Shown here one piece after another: positions 41,597 through 52,727 of a stretch of DNA of 64,000 nt. Both the position numbers and the translations under genes were made by a program. The notes beneath the pieces were generated by a model that ran no database searches, was not told where the DNA came from, and saw nothing but the letters and a program-made list of their open reading frames with translations. Each line of letters opens with the position of its first letter. Within the stretch, counting starts at the first letter, position 1. This stretch comes from Rhizoclosmatium globosum (Eukaryota; Chytridiomycota; Chytridiomycetes; Chytridiales; Chytriomycetaceae), in assembly GCA_002104985.1 (NCBI GenBank), contig MCGO01000137.1:1-64000 (forward strand), read 5' to 3'.

Positions 41597-42927
41597 TTGC
41601 TATTTGTTTGGTGGTGATTTATGTGAATTTATCGAAATTTATGGACTGGCTATTTATCAATAAACTGTTTATTAGAAATAAACTGAAAAAGCTGTTTATG
41701 TCAAATAAACTATTTATCAATAAATCGTTTTTTTCACAAATTCCATAAACAGTTTATCACAATCCATAAATAGCCATAAATTCCATAAATTCCATAAGTA
41801 GCTCTGGACCAGCTTTTGGACCTGTTTATCACCATTTCCCACCAATTCCACCAACAATAAAAAGATGATATAATACATTTTACATTTGTTTATTTGAACA
41901 CACCAGACAAGAGATAGTAATATTAAAGGAGAAGGGATTCAAGGAGACAGAAGCTCACACTCGGGGAATCGGCAGTCATCGCTCAATACACTACTCACTG
42001 TTACAACACCAATTCAAGCAGTGAGAAGCATTAGTAGAAGCATTAGTAGAAGCAGTAGAGCGATGCAAAGTTTGAAAGTTGGGTATGGATTGAAAGGGAC
42101 AGTGTCAGGCACTGACAAAAGAGAGATGGTGACAAAGAACAAACATAGAGAGACGTGTGAGGGAAGGGCAAACGGGGAAGAATGCAGCAGATACAGAAAG
42201 GGAAAGGGGAGAGGCGTACAGAATGGTCATTGTGTGTGCAAGATGAGTGAGTTGTGAGCTTGAAGGGTGGGTGGGTTTGGAACTTGGAGAAAAAAAGAGG
42301 AGGGAGGGAGGTGGAGCTCACAGGCAAATTCAAATTGGAAAATTTTGTAACACAGCCACGCTGCCATCTTCATTTCCTCCCATTTTTTCCTTCTCCAACT
42401 CAAGTGCCTGGCCCTGCGCATACCACCAAGTGCTGCCATTGTTGTCTTCACTTTCATTGTTGAACGCATCAACGGCAGACATGTCCCTACCCTCTATTCC
42501 GGTCTGCTGGAAGCCACTCCCCTATCAGCTCCCCTATTTCTCCTTTCCCTTCTCGTCTCTCATCCACTCCCTACTTCGATTGCTTCAACTTGATACTTGT
42601 ATTTCGTTTGTTATATCCTGGATGGCATTGAATGTTTATTTCATGATTGCTCTCGCACTGGATTTGAATTGAGGGCATTTGAGCCGTGTCTATTGGATGT
42701 TGCTCTGTAATCATTGCTATCTTTCCTAACATTGTTTGAATATCAATAAACCAATTTCTGACCTATGTTACCCTGTTTTTGAATTTATTGCTGTTTATGG
42801 CTATTTATGGCCGGAATTTATCAATAAACAGCTCTGAGCTATTTATCCATAAACAGGGAAAGCGAATTTATTGATAAATAGGCATTTCAGGAAATAAACA
42901 GTTTATTGATAAATAGGCCAAAAACTG

Positions 42928-42949
42928 TTTTTGCTCACTGAACGGGGCC
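42928..42949 (-). repeat. Right terminal inverted repeat of the Harbinger-like element
   Basis: The reverse complement begins GGCCCCGTTCAGTGAG, then CAAAAA; one mismatch to the left end in 22 bases. It is followed by TTA (42950-42952). Confidence 0.8.
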
Positions 42950-42996
42950 TTATTCTATGGCGTCTTTTAACATGAATTAAATGAGTATCTTGTGAT

Positions 42997-45064
42997 TTAC
43001 AAAATGAGCAACCCTGCCAAAGATGCAACGCCGGCAGCAACAAAGCCGGCAGCCCCGCTCTTGGTAGTAGTAGCGGCAACAGGTGCAACGGGGACAGCTC
43101 CAGGTTTGGCGCTTCCATAGAATTTGATCGAAGCTCCCTTAAATGTTCCAGTTGCTTCTGGGTGGCTCTTGTCGGAAACAACAACAGTCCATTCTCCAAC
43201 AACTTCCTCATCCCAATGAGCAACACTCAACAATTGCCAAGCCTGGAATCCAGTCTTGTCGTCATCTTGAGAACGGCCAACCAAAATTGGACTCACAACT
43301 CCGCTTGGACTGATCAAGTTGATTGAAACATCTCCACGACGTTGGTGGTCAATAGTAACAGTAACAGTAACGTGTTCAAGCTTCAAGAAACTTGCTTGGT
43401 TCTTGATATCTTGAGTAACCTTGACGGAAAGACGCACATCACCTCCTTGTGGAATAGCAGTATTTGATGGGGCCTTGAAACCAGAATCGATGACAGTGAC
43501 ATTGCCGGCACCTCCAACAGACTTCCATGTACGAGCCATGTCAAGAGTGCGTCCAGCATCAAGCTTTCCGTAACCAAATGCAGGACTGTACATACGGCCA
43601 GCAGCAGTCTTGAACCAAGATGGGTGAGTCGCGTTCACAACAATGGCGCTATTGATACTGAGATGCTGGTAGTCACGGTAAGTAAGATCTGGACGAATAC
43701 TGTTGACAAGTGCAAAGATTCCAGAAGCAAGAGGAGTGGCAGCAGAAGTACCATCAAACTTTCTCTGGCATTGGTCTCCAGAACCAGTAGAAGTCCAGTC
43801 TGTTGTTGCAATTCCAAGACCCTCGGCAGAATCGTCACCACCACTGTACATGGTGATCATTTTACCGGTACAGTTCTCGTCGTAAGTTGGCTGGGCGTCA
43901 CGGCGATCCAAAGCACCAACTGCGATGGTGAAGATGGAATTGGAGTATCCATCGAAGGCACAGTTATCGCCGTTACGTCCTCCGTTACCACTGGCGAAAG
44001 TGTAGATACTTCCAAGACCACCACGGCCGTTAGTGACTCCGTTCAACAATGCAGCGTTCATCAACTCAGATGGACCGTCCATCGATTTACCGTCATCGCT
44101 AGGTCCCCAAGAGTTGGAGTAAATTTGGTTGAGTTGGAACTTGTAGTTGATTCCGGCAGCTTGGTTTGCTGGTGTGATGGCACTGTTTGACTTGGCATCA
44201 CCAAGAAGACGGATACCGGTGATTTTGGCTTGGTATGCAACACCAACACCACAGACAGAGTTCTTGACTCCGGCGATTTCTCCAGCACAGGCAGTTCCGT
44301 GACCTCCTGATTCACTGAAAGGGGCTGGGTCGGCGGTGTTACGCACAAAGTCGAATGAACCTTCAGCAATCTACAATATGAGATAAATTAATAAAGTTAT
44401 GGATGCTTGGTTTGAAAATACTCACGTAGTTATCGGTCAAGTCGTTGTTCTTGTAGAACAAACCGTCGTCAACAACTGCAACGACGGATCCTTTACCGAA
44501 GACACCTTATAACAAGAAATTAAATATGTCGTAAAATATACAAAGTTGAATCACAATACCTTGAGCCCAAGCGGCGCTGATGTTGTGATCATGTCCGATT
44601 TGGCCTGGAGTCTCGTTCAAGATGTGCCATTGGTAGCCAAACTCAGGATCCTTGATATCATACTGCTTTCTCAACTTCTGGATTCCAGGAGTCTCCACGT
44701 CAGGAGTTGCCTGCTTCAAGTACAACTTTTGAGGAACTTGAGTCTCAACCCATTGAACAGCTGGGTGCTCAATCAAATGGTTTTCAACGACTTGGATCGC
44801 AGTGAGTGTATCGTCGCGACGCTTCAAGGCTGCAATCTTGCGGATTCCGTCTTTGGTCTGTGCAACCTGGTAGTACCCAAGAGCACCCAATTCACCAACA
44901 GGTCCAACGTAAAGGAACCCGAGGGAGTGAGCAACGTCAACAGCGGACTTGGTTGGATCGACTTGAATGACGAGGTATGTGTATTTCTCGTAGTCGTTTG
45001 GTGGGACTTCTCCAGCTTTCGCGAGGAGTGAGAGGGCGAGGGTTGCAATGAGGGAGAGACGCAT
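42997..45064 (-). CDS. Divergent kexin-like protease with GPI-type C-terminus (paralogue 5, dispersed copy)
   Basis: Three exons (44560-45064, 44426-44505, 42997-44370) encode 652 residues. Compared with the tandem copies, the last intron is cleanly missing while exon 2 keeps its 80-nt length. Signal peptide MRLSLIATLALSLLAKA; the propeptide ends LYLK before QATPD. Catalytic core: VVDDG, SGGHGTACAGE, SWGPSDDGKSMD, ASGNGGRNGD, CAFDGYS and RKFDGTSAATPLASG. SNSWGP replaces SCSWGP. The P domain is complete, and the end (AAGFVAAGVASLAGLLIL) looks like a GPI signal. It groups with paralogues 3 and 4 by propeptide (GEVPPND) and His-region sequence. It lies 17 kb from the array, so it moved or was separated by insertions of other genes. 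Confidence 0.87.
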
Positions 45065-45327
45065 TTTTGAATGGTGATGAGATTTTGAATGCGATAGATT
45101 TTTAAGGACCAATTTGTATGAGGATGGAAAATGGGGCTGGTTCCGTCAAGCCAATGTTCAGCCCCATGTGCAGCGCCTCATTGATTGAGGTTGGAACAGC
45201 GGCATGCCAAGGGACACGATACTGAGTAACAAACAATACTGAGAGGACATTCTGTATTTGGCACTATCGGTATTTAATTTAGTGCGAGTAAATCTTTATT
45301 TTTCGTGACCAAATAATTATATACGAA
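45065..45327. other. Short intergenic region upstream of kexin paralogue 5
   Basis: About 260 bp holding the promoter of paralogue 5 and the 3' flank of the CDK10-like gene. No other feature seen. Confidence 0.4.
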
Positions 45328-46990
45328 TTAATCATTTTGCTCCAAATCAAATTGTTGAAATGGCATTGCCCCCAACTCCAGCTCCACATCTCTAGTCCGA
45401 CCCAGATTCACTCTCTTCCTAGCCGCACCTTCCACTTCTCCCTCTAACCTTCGTCTCAAACTACCCCCATGATCCCCCTGCCCACCTCCCAAATACTCTC
45501 GTTGACTCCTACTATGTCCTGTACCTCCATTCGACCCAACACGCATCCGAATCTCACTCGGCAAACACGGATTTGGTCCCTCCCTCCTAAAATACGCAAA
45601 CCGCCGGGCTTCCCATACATCCACCCTCCGCTCCGGGTCATACACCAACAACGCCTGCACAAGTTCGACAGCTCCATTACTCGCCCCAACACCCAATACA
45701 GCTTTCACTTGTGAATACGGGTTCATACGCACGGAATCGATCTTGAATAAGTGATAGAGAGGGAGGTGTGTCATTGATGGCCAGATTTGAGGAGTTGGGT
45801 AACCGAGGAGGTTCGTTATGCGTGTAAGTTGGTCTGGATCGGTTTTTCCTGGGAGTAGAGGTTTTGTGATGAGGAGTTCGGCGAGGATGCAGCCTGTTGA
45901 CCTTGATTGGGTCTTGAGTGGTGAGGAGAGATAATAAGCAAAAGCACATACCACATATCGACGGCAGTTGTATATGTTTTAGCGCCGAGGAGGAGTTCAG
46001 GGCTGCGGTACCACAAAGTTACGACACGAGGAGTCATAGGTATCGAGGGTGAGGAAAAGTGGCGGGCGAGACCAAAATCAGCTGCGTTACAGCAGTTCAG
46101 AGATGCAATTTAAGAACAATCCAGTCTACGCACCGATTTTTAGGATTCCGTGTGAGGTTAAAAGTAGATTTGACATTTTGAGGTCCCTTTGAGACAGCCG
46201 TTGTGCACCAAATAGTATGAGAGAAAAATATCCCGGCGTGTGCATATAATAGGATCAGGAATAGTTTATAATTGGTGCATGGTTGTCAGAATTGCCATGT
46301 GAGAATAGGAATCCCGCAGACGAGCCAAGAACGAGCGAATGAAGTGTGAAGAAGAAGCGAGCACAAAGTAATAAGCTCCTCTGCATACATGTGAAATAGT
46401 ACAGAAGCCGCACCTGTGAATAATGTGACGGTCATGCAAACACTCCAACCCAGCCAATAACTGAGTCATGAGACACTTGACTTCACGCTCAGTAAAACGC
46501 GGAGGATTCAATTGAGTGATAACATTGTCCATGAGTGCAGCCAGATCAATCTCGCACAGTTCCATAACCATAAACACATCTGTCAAAGCTGTCCCAACCA
46601 CGACCTCCAGCACCTTTTCGAGTATGAAATAAGCACTCAAAGCAATGAACGAACGCAGTACGTACGCGCACGATGTTATCATGGTCAATGGCCTTAAGCA
46701 GCTGAATCTCTCTCAGAGCAGCCAAGGGAAAGCCGTCCTGTTCACCGGCAAATCGAATTCGCTTCAACGCAACTTTCTCGTTTGTTTCCGCGTTCTTTGC
46801 GGCGTCTTTTTGGCCGGAATTGGATCAGGAACCTTGGTTAGAAACCAAGTATACTCACACACAACGCCGTACGTTCCTTCGCCGACTCGTCCGACTTTTG
46901 TGAATCGACGAACTGATTTGGAACGCCCAAAGAACTCAGTCGGAACAGATGTCCGGGAAAGTGACACGGAAAGAAGGGCTCCAGGTGTCA
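45328..46990 (-). CDS. CDK10: CDK10-like cyclin-dependent protein kinase
   Basis: Six exons (about 46859-46990, 46666-46805, 46414-46613, 46134-46186, 45952-46081, 45328-45901) give about 410 residues. Kinase motifs: [16 protein letters not shown]ly loop, VALKRIRF Lys, [12 protein letters not shown] (PSTAIRE-like helix), [11 protein letters not shown] hinge, [17 protein letters not shown] catalytic loop, [27 protein letters not shown] activation segment, and [10 protein letters not shown]. The order and GRSKSVRRF entry follow the CDK10 subfamily, involved in G2/M and transcription control, and in ciliogenesis in animals. The C-terminus is Arg/Gly-rich and poorly conserved. The intron at 46187-46413 (227 nt) is long for this window. 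No in-frame ATG precedes the kinase domain, so the true start is probably in an unseen upstream exon. Confidence 0.82.
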
Positions 46991-47612
46991 CCAAAAAAGG
47001 AAAGAAAGGCAGAAGAAAGGGGAAGGTGCTGCTTACAAATTTATTAACAAATCTTTCTTAAAATGAGTATTAGGTTAATAAATGAAAGGCATTTGCCAGT
47101 AGTAATATTTAATGAGGAAGTGTTCCGTTTCCATTGGTAAACTGACAATTGTTTTCTGCTCTCCATCGTTTCCCCACATAAAATAAATCTGTCTTTCTTG
47201 AAGATTCACATCGTGTCTCTTGATTGAGATTAGTTAGCACGCGAATCTGTTTTTTGGTGTGGCTGGTAGGGGAGATTCAAGGAAAAAAAGTGCGTGAAAG
47301 TTTGATTTTGGACAAAATGGACAATATTATTTCTATTCTTCTTGAACAGGTACTTATGTTAACAGACGGAGAAAATGCGAATAGCACATTGTTCCCGAAG
47401 TTTATATCTTCATTGCCTTGTTCTCAGTTCATCTACAAAACATGATTTATCATGAGAACATAGCTGCATGTTTTATTATTGCTCAAGTGGAGTAAACCCT
47501 GAGATGAAAGAACGTTAGAATCGACAAAACGAATTTGAATAGCGTGAAAGGGGTTGTGTCTGAGATGAAAGTCTTGGCGCACTCCAAGCATCAACAATAG
47601 AATAAGATTAAG

Positions 47613-47807
47613 ATGGTGTTGCCGCTTTTTGATGCATCTTCTTATGCGTTGTTATCGGCTGTCCATGTCATTGAGTTCCGTATTCCTTTTGGCGATTTGA
47701 TTGATGGCTCGCAGTACCTCCACCAGTGTATGGGACTCTGCCATAGAGACATTAAGCCTGGAATCTTGTTCTTGTCGATTGATAGGGAAGTTTTGTTTAT
47801 TGGTTAG
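47613..47807 (+). pseudogene. Protein-kinase catalytic-loop relic
   Basis: A 64-codon frame reads SQYLHQCMGLCHRDIKPGIL and FLSIDREVLFIG, resembling kinase subdomain VI (YLHxxGxxHRDIKPxNILL). The essential Asn is replaced (PGIL), and no Gly loop, DFG or APE segment is found around it. It lies in an otherwise empty region (47040-48390) where I see no other gene, and is probably a decayed fragment. The match is short, so chance similarity is not excluded. Confidence 0.4.
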
Positions 47808-48395
47808 TTCGACGATAATGATAATATGATAAAACTATTCCCCTTAGTCTGCAATGACTGTGACAAGTTTCAACTTCCTGGGCTAACTTTCCGGTAGAAA
47901 TAGTAATGCGAGCAATTGTGTTGAGGATAAGAGTAGCTACTTTGGATTGTTTTACTGTGTTAACTATAAGTTGCGATTCGTGCACAAGACCAAACGCATC
48001 CCACCGCCACAAATCCAGCATGCATGGATAGTATTAAATTATTCATGATACATTTACCTTTTGATATCTCTTGTTATAGTATGGAGTCTTTGTTATGCTG
48101 TGTTCAAGACCAAAGACGCGACGAGAGTTGAAGCCGTCTTGCTACGCCATGCCCCGGCAGTATACCGACATTCCATACTTCTTCTACCTCGTCATATGAT
48201 ACGTATAGATATATTAGTCTATTTGGACGCTTCAGATCATAAAACTTCGCGAATATAATTATATTTATTCTGGGATGAACCACGAAGTAAAAATCGATAA
48301 ATTTGGTTCATGAACCATGAACCACAACCCTAATTTCCCCTCGATCTCTTTTGTTAACGATCGTTGCAGTGCGCCCGCCAAACAAACGACGCAAA
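47808..48395. other. Gene-poor stretch before the Crypton-type gene
   Basis: A/T-rich, with no supported frame. An upstream non-coding exon or the left boundary of the Crypton-type element could lie here; no inverted or direct terminal repeat was recognised. Confidence 0.35.
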
Positions 48396-50986
48396 ATGGA
48401 CACAGAGGTGAATGAAGACCTACCAACGCCGGAAGCACGAACACAGCGTATAAATCAGAAAAAGACACAAGACCGATTTAAGATTCCCGAAGACCTGCAG
48501 TCAAAAGCAAAGGTCGGAATCCAGGACGCTTTGAAACGGCTCAACCTCACTCAAGCTGCAAATCCAGTAGCTCCTCACGGAAACAAGCCTCTCTCTGAGA
48601 ATTCGATTGCAGCGTATCAGAAGCATATTAATTGTGAGTTCTCTTAAACACATAACTATTATCGTATTCAAATCTAACAACAATAGTAATGAACTACTTC
48701 TGCTCCCTTATTGGCGATTATGACAGTATGCTCATGCTGTTAGAGCGGCCACCGCAACGACCACCTTCAATGAGTGCTGAAACAATATCGCTTGCCATGA
48801 AATTCAAGCGCAAGGCAGAAGGCACTCCTTTGACAAATTCTGATGATCAACCAGTAAATGATGTGAACAATCAACCAATCCTTTGTCAAGGCGGGTGGAA
48901 TGATCCAAAAAACTGTAACCAGCTGCTTTCGAGTTTGGCATCAATTCACAAGGCGCGAGGAGTCGAAGAAAATGAGCCATATTGCGAACCTTGCGACGAT
49001 TGCATTTTGCTTGATAAGCAAGGGAACTTTTATGGCTGTAATGCTTGCCGTGGACGGGGCTTTCCTCGATTATGGCGCCGTGGAAACCCTTGCATGAGTG
49101 CGATTGTGCAAAACACCCTCCGCCAGAGCACAATTGATGCTGCTGGTTACAAAGCACTTGGAGACTCGCCATGGACTCCGCAAGAATTTCTGACTATCCG
49201 TCAAAATCTGATGTCGAAAGGACTTCCTGGTTTTTTGCAATATACACAAGTTCTTGTTGGATCATTCATGTTCAGCCGAGAGGACGAGGTTTCGACATTT
49301 AAGACAGACAAGATTGACTTGGGAGGAGGAAAGTATGAGTTTAATTGTCTTAATTGGGACATCACCGTTTTCTCAGCGAGTGGTGAAATTGAGGGCCTAG
49401 GATTCACAGTATTTGGAAAGTCTGATAAAGTTCCAGTTAACTTAATTATGTGGCGACTTGACGATTGCCCAATGCTGTGTCCTGTTCGGCATCTTTTGGG
49501 TTGGATATTTCTGTCTGGAATCACAAGTGGATACCTCTTTCCAAGTGCGACTGAATTGTCTCGATTAATGGAGCTGCGAGGAAAGCCAGGAGCTGTTATG
49601 CATTGCAAGGAGGCTGTCTCATACACCACTCTCCTTCAACAAATCAAGCATATTTCAAAAGAATGTATTCCATACAGAGACGGGCCATTTGGCACTCATA
49701 CAATGCGAAAGAACGGCTATTTGCTTGCGTATTGGGGTGGTGGTGAGGACTCGACAGTGTTCAAGTGTGCTCGGCACGCCAGTCCAGCAATGGGGGCGAA
49801 GTACAAGAGGGATGCTGAAAGTCTAATGGCCATTGCACAAGCTCGAAACACTGGAGATGCAGAAATGATTGCTCCCAAATGGAGATCAATTTTTGTGGAG
49901 GATATTCAACTTGCACGCAGCGTGAATAGAAGTCACGATGTGGGAATCCCTGCGGACAAGTCCATCTACTCTGTAGCATTTAAGTTCATCACGCAAGACT
50001 GCAGAGTGGCTGTTGATAACCCTGTCCTTACTCCTATTTATATCTCGAATGCAATCTTGTCTGCCTCTCGAACAACAAGTCTCATTGATGAACTCAACAC
50101 TCTTCTTGGCCGTCTTGAGCCTGGGCTTGCAATCTCCTTCAAAAGTATTATTTCGAAGCTTGTTACTGAGGCTCGGTTTAAGAACAGTGAACATGATCAG
50201 GTTGTGATTGAATTTGCTGCAAATGAAGACGAGACAGAAGATCAGATCAATGAAACCGCGGCAGGTACATAATAATCTGACGTTTATTCAAATAATATGT
50301 CACTAAATACTTCGGCAGAGATTGTTGCAGTGTTGCAAGGACACCAACCAAACCAGCAACAACCACACCAACAACCACTGCTTCCAACATCCGTCCCCAC
50401 ACCAGCTAAAACAATTCTACCGAATCTAGCTTCGCAGTGCCTTGTTGCAGAATTGACGTCAGAAACTTCATCACCTTCCCAACAACATGCCACCACAACA
50501 ATCCCGGAGCCTCCTTCTTCTTCAATCCAGCAAGAGCGTCTTTTGACTCCAGCTCCATCATTGACTGTTGCCGAGTCGAGCGCGGCTGTTCAAGGGGGTC
50601 CATCAATTCGACGTTTCAGCGTCATTATGCCGGCTCCACTCCAATCGATTACAACGCAAGCCGCGATTCCAACAGTAATTCAGCCGGGAAAGAAGAAGCG
50701 TGGCGGTGAGAACGATATGAACGGGCGGGAGGTTGTGGCGAAACTGAATGGAGCGGCAAAGGTTAGAAAGATTGTCGAACTCATGGCCAACGCACCCGCC
50801 GATGCATCAGAACTCACCGAAGGGGCACGCTCGTTCGTTAATCAGTGCCGTCCGATTGTTGGCTGCCTCCGTCTCCACTTTCAGAACGACGTCGACGCTT
50901 TTGTCCGCAAACACGGCAGCATCGCGACATCGTCGTTTAAAGCGAAGAGATGTAAAGGTGGCGATGGTTCGACGTGCCGCGTGTAG
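48396..50986 (+). CDS. Crypton-type tyrosine recombinase (YR transposon protein)
   Basis: Three exons (48396-48633, 48687-50264, 50319-50986; introns of 53 and 54 nt) form one 827-residue frame. The N-terminus is basic (MDTEVNEDL, preceded by KRRK in the open frame). The middle has a Cys pair region (CEPCDDCILL...CNACRGRG) that may bind zinc, and a tyrosine recombinase catalytic domain: Arg in GSFMFSREDEVSTF, HTMRK as the HxxR box, ARHASP, and Tyr in AKYKRDAESL. This set identifies Crypton-like YR elements known from fungi. The third exon adds a Pro/Gln/Ser-rich linker, a basic GKKKRGG stretch and a helical, Cys-containing domain (FVNQCRPIVGCLRLHFQNDV), perhaps the DNA-binding C-terminus. Frame is intact throughout, so a recently active or domesticated copy is likely. 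Element ends were not found. Confidence 0.78.
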
Positions 50987-51337
50987 TTGGATTGATACTT
51001 TCATTGTTCTACTTTTCTTTGTTTTTCTCTTTCGACTAAATACAACCATCATAAGTAAGAAGTCTTCCTTCTCGCCACCGACAACCATCTTGAATAGTCA
51101 ACGAATAGCGGAATATTGCAAGACAGAACCTTTTCATTGTAGCTAGCGACGGCAACTTACTCCCTCCCCTCCACCCACATCACCCACACATCCTTCTAAA
51201 CCAACAAACGTCCTTCCCTTCCTCGCTCACCCTTCTCCTCCGATCTCGAGCCATCGCTTGAGTCCTCCTTTCACCCTCAACCACCCTCAACCACCCTGAA
51301 CCAACCAATAATAGTTATATACCTTACAATTGTCAAC

Positions 51338-51409
51338 GCCCGGGTAGCGCAGCGGTAGCGCATTTGCCTTCTAAGCAAGTGGTCGTGGGTTCGATCCCCA
51401 CCTTGGGTG
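51338..51409 (+). tRNA. tRNA-Arg(TCT)
   Basis: 72 nt with a full cloverleaf: acceptor GCCCGGG with CTTGGGT (three G-T wobbles), D arm GCGC-AGCGGTA-GCGC, anticodon arm TTTGC-CTTCTAA-GCAAG with anticodon TCT, and T arm GTGGG-TTCGATC-CCCAC containing the internal B box. No intron. The 3' CCA is not encoded, as usual for eukaryotes. It lies 352 bp downstream of the Crypton-type gene. Confidence 0.95.
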
Positions 51410-51410
51410 C

Positions 51411-51414
51411 TTTT
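51411..51414 (+). terminator. RNA polymerase III terminator of tRNA-Arg
   Basis: TTTT one base after the mature tRNA 3' end, the standard Pol III stop signal. Confidence 0.85.
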
Positions 51415-51606
51415 GGCAGTGTGGTCTCAGTTGGATTAATGGTGGTTGGAGTTGGGACGAGTGTACACTATGACAACCACAGTTCGTCAAAGAGCATTCC
51501 TTTCCCATACCACTCGGCAAGCAACGCAAAATCAACGAGCTGATTCATTTCAACTTTGTCGCATTTTCCTGCATATCCAAAGCCAAGAACTTGGGTGAGA
51601 AGCACC

Positions 51607-51950
51607 TCAGCCAGAGAGAATCAGAACAGCACTAACCACCACTGCCATATAAATAGTAGTTGGAACTTCTTTGAAAGAGCGGTATCTGATACTCGGGTCT
51701 GAGCTTCCCAGGTGTCTGTTCAAGTATCTGAGGGACAGTTTCATGTTCCCAGTCTGATTCAACATCAAAAGCCCATCCAATCTGATAACAAAAGCAAGAG
51801 TTAGACAAGTTAAACATACATTCATATTGGGGCAAAAAGATACATTTACATTGGTGAAAAGTTTGAACATGACATTGAGAACACGAAACATGTAGTCGCC
51901 ACCAAGTTCTGCTTTTGAGATGGCCTCCAGACTCTAAAACAATGTTGAAA
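51607..51950 (-). other. Two exon-like frames of an unrecognised gene or element fragment
   Basis: On the minus strand SLEAISKAELGGDYMFRVLN and VMFKLFTNVN are followed by a plausible intron (GTATCTTTTTG...TTATCAG, about 51782-51840) and then IGWAFDVESDWEHETVPQIL, PEYQIPLFQRSSNYYLYG, ending at a GTTAGT donor-like site. The composition looks protein-coding, but upstream and downstream exons could not be found and the family is not recognised. The following 52000-52700 contains only short frames. Confidence 0.3.
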
Positions 51951-52727
51951 CTGTAGTGGGTGCTACTGGAAGTATTGTCATGTGGACTTTTTTCCCATGA
52001 CTGCCAATCATAGTGAAAGCTTGGCCAATGTTGGATCGGGAAGACTGTCAGGAGTTCCTGACAAGGAGTTTGGATAATTTGCATTTCGGCAATTTCGAAG
52101 TTTGTCAGAAGGGGTACAAGAAGCCAAACCTTTCTTATTTGAGTGTCTACTCAATTTCTTTGAGTGTCAGGACATGTTACTTGATAGCAAATTGGTTTTG
52201 CAAAAAGAAAACAGAAAGTTCCCTCAAAAAGACAACAGTAGACTGTGGAGCCAACAGGTCTCTTTGAGTCATTCCAGAGGCCACTTGTCTGTGGATCATT
52301 AGGACATGATTGATTCAAATCTGGATGCCGGCTGAGGACAACCCGTCCCTAGAACCCAAGAACCTCTTTTCACCATGGGGCTCTTTCCCAAACGGAGGGA
52401 TAGTACCCTTGGGAATTTGCCCAACCACGGCTCCATGGTCAAGGGGATAGAAGACCGGCGTGTGTGAAATCCTAACAAGCACCCCCAACCAGTGGTATGC
52501 AAGCCAGTACTACACCACTCTCTCCAGAGTCTGGGCTAGGAGAAACCAAGGCGCCAGTCCCTAAAACGGATATACAGAGGCGACTGGTCAAGCTCCTTGG
52601 TGCTGATGAGCGAGCGATTCAAGCTGTCCAGTTGGGAATGTGTAAAGACCAACCAACTGAGTAGCAAAAACTGCGGTCCCAGGAAAGGATATTCGGGTGG
52701 ATCACAACAGACCAGAACGAGAGCAAG

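Larger units (their letters stand above)
41575..42949. mobile_element. Non-autonomous PIF/Harbinger-like DNA transposon (1,375 bp, MITE-like)
   Basis: Both ends carry inverted repeats beginning GGCCCCGTTCAGTGAG, followed by A-rich sequence (about 21 of 22 positions match), and are flanked by TTA at 41572-41574 and 42950-42952. A 3-bp TTA duplication with GGCC...GTT ends is the PIF/Harbinger signature. Inside each end lies a subterminal zone of repeated TTTATCAATAAA/CTGTTTATT and CCATAAA motifs in inverted orientation (41640-41800 and 42780-42930), likely transposase-binding or hairpin-forming. The centre (about 41830-42760) is unrelated to the ends; its open frames are short, with no DDE nuclease, so it needs a transposase elsewhere. 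It sits between two gene 3' ends, 35 bp and 47 bp from their stops. Confidence 0.8.

Noticed and set aside
42247..42672. 141-codon frame inside the Harbinger-like element
   Set aside because: No DDE or MYB-like motif and composition like random DNA; the element is treated as non-autonomous.
45328..46990. Other CDK families (CDK11/PITSLRE) for the kinase
   Set aside because: GRSKSVRRF entry, VVVG after the helix and the CLPSEIR-type end fit CDK10 better, though family assignment is by eye.
50297..50986. Independent second gene after the recombinase
   Set aside because: A 54-nt GT-AG intron joins it in frame to the recombinase, so it is better read as the last exon.
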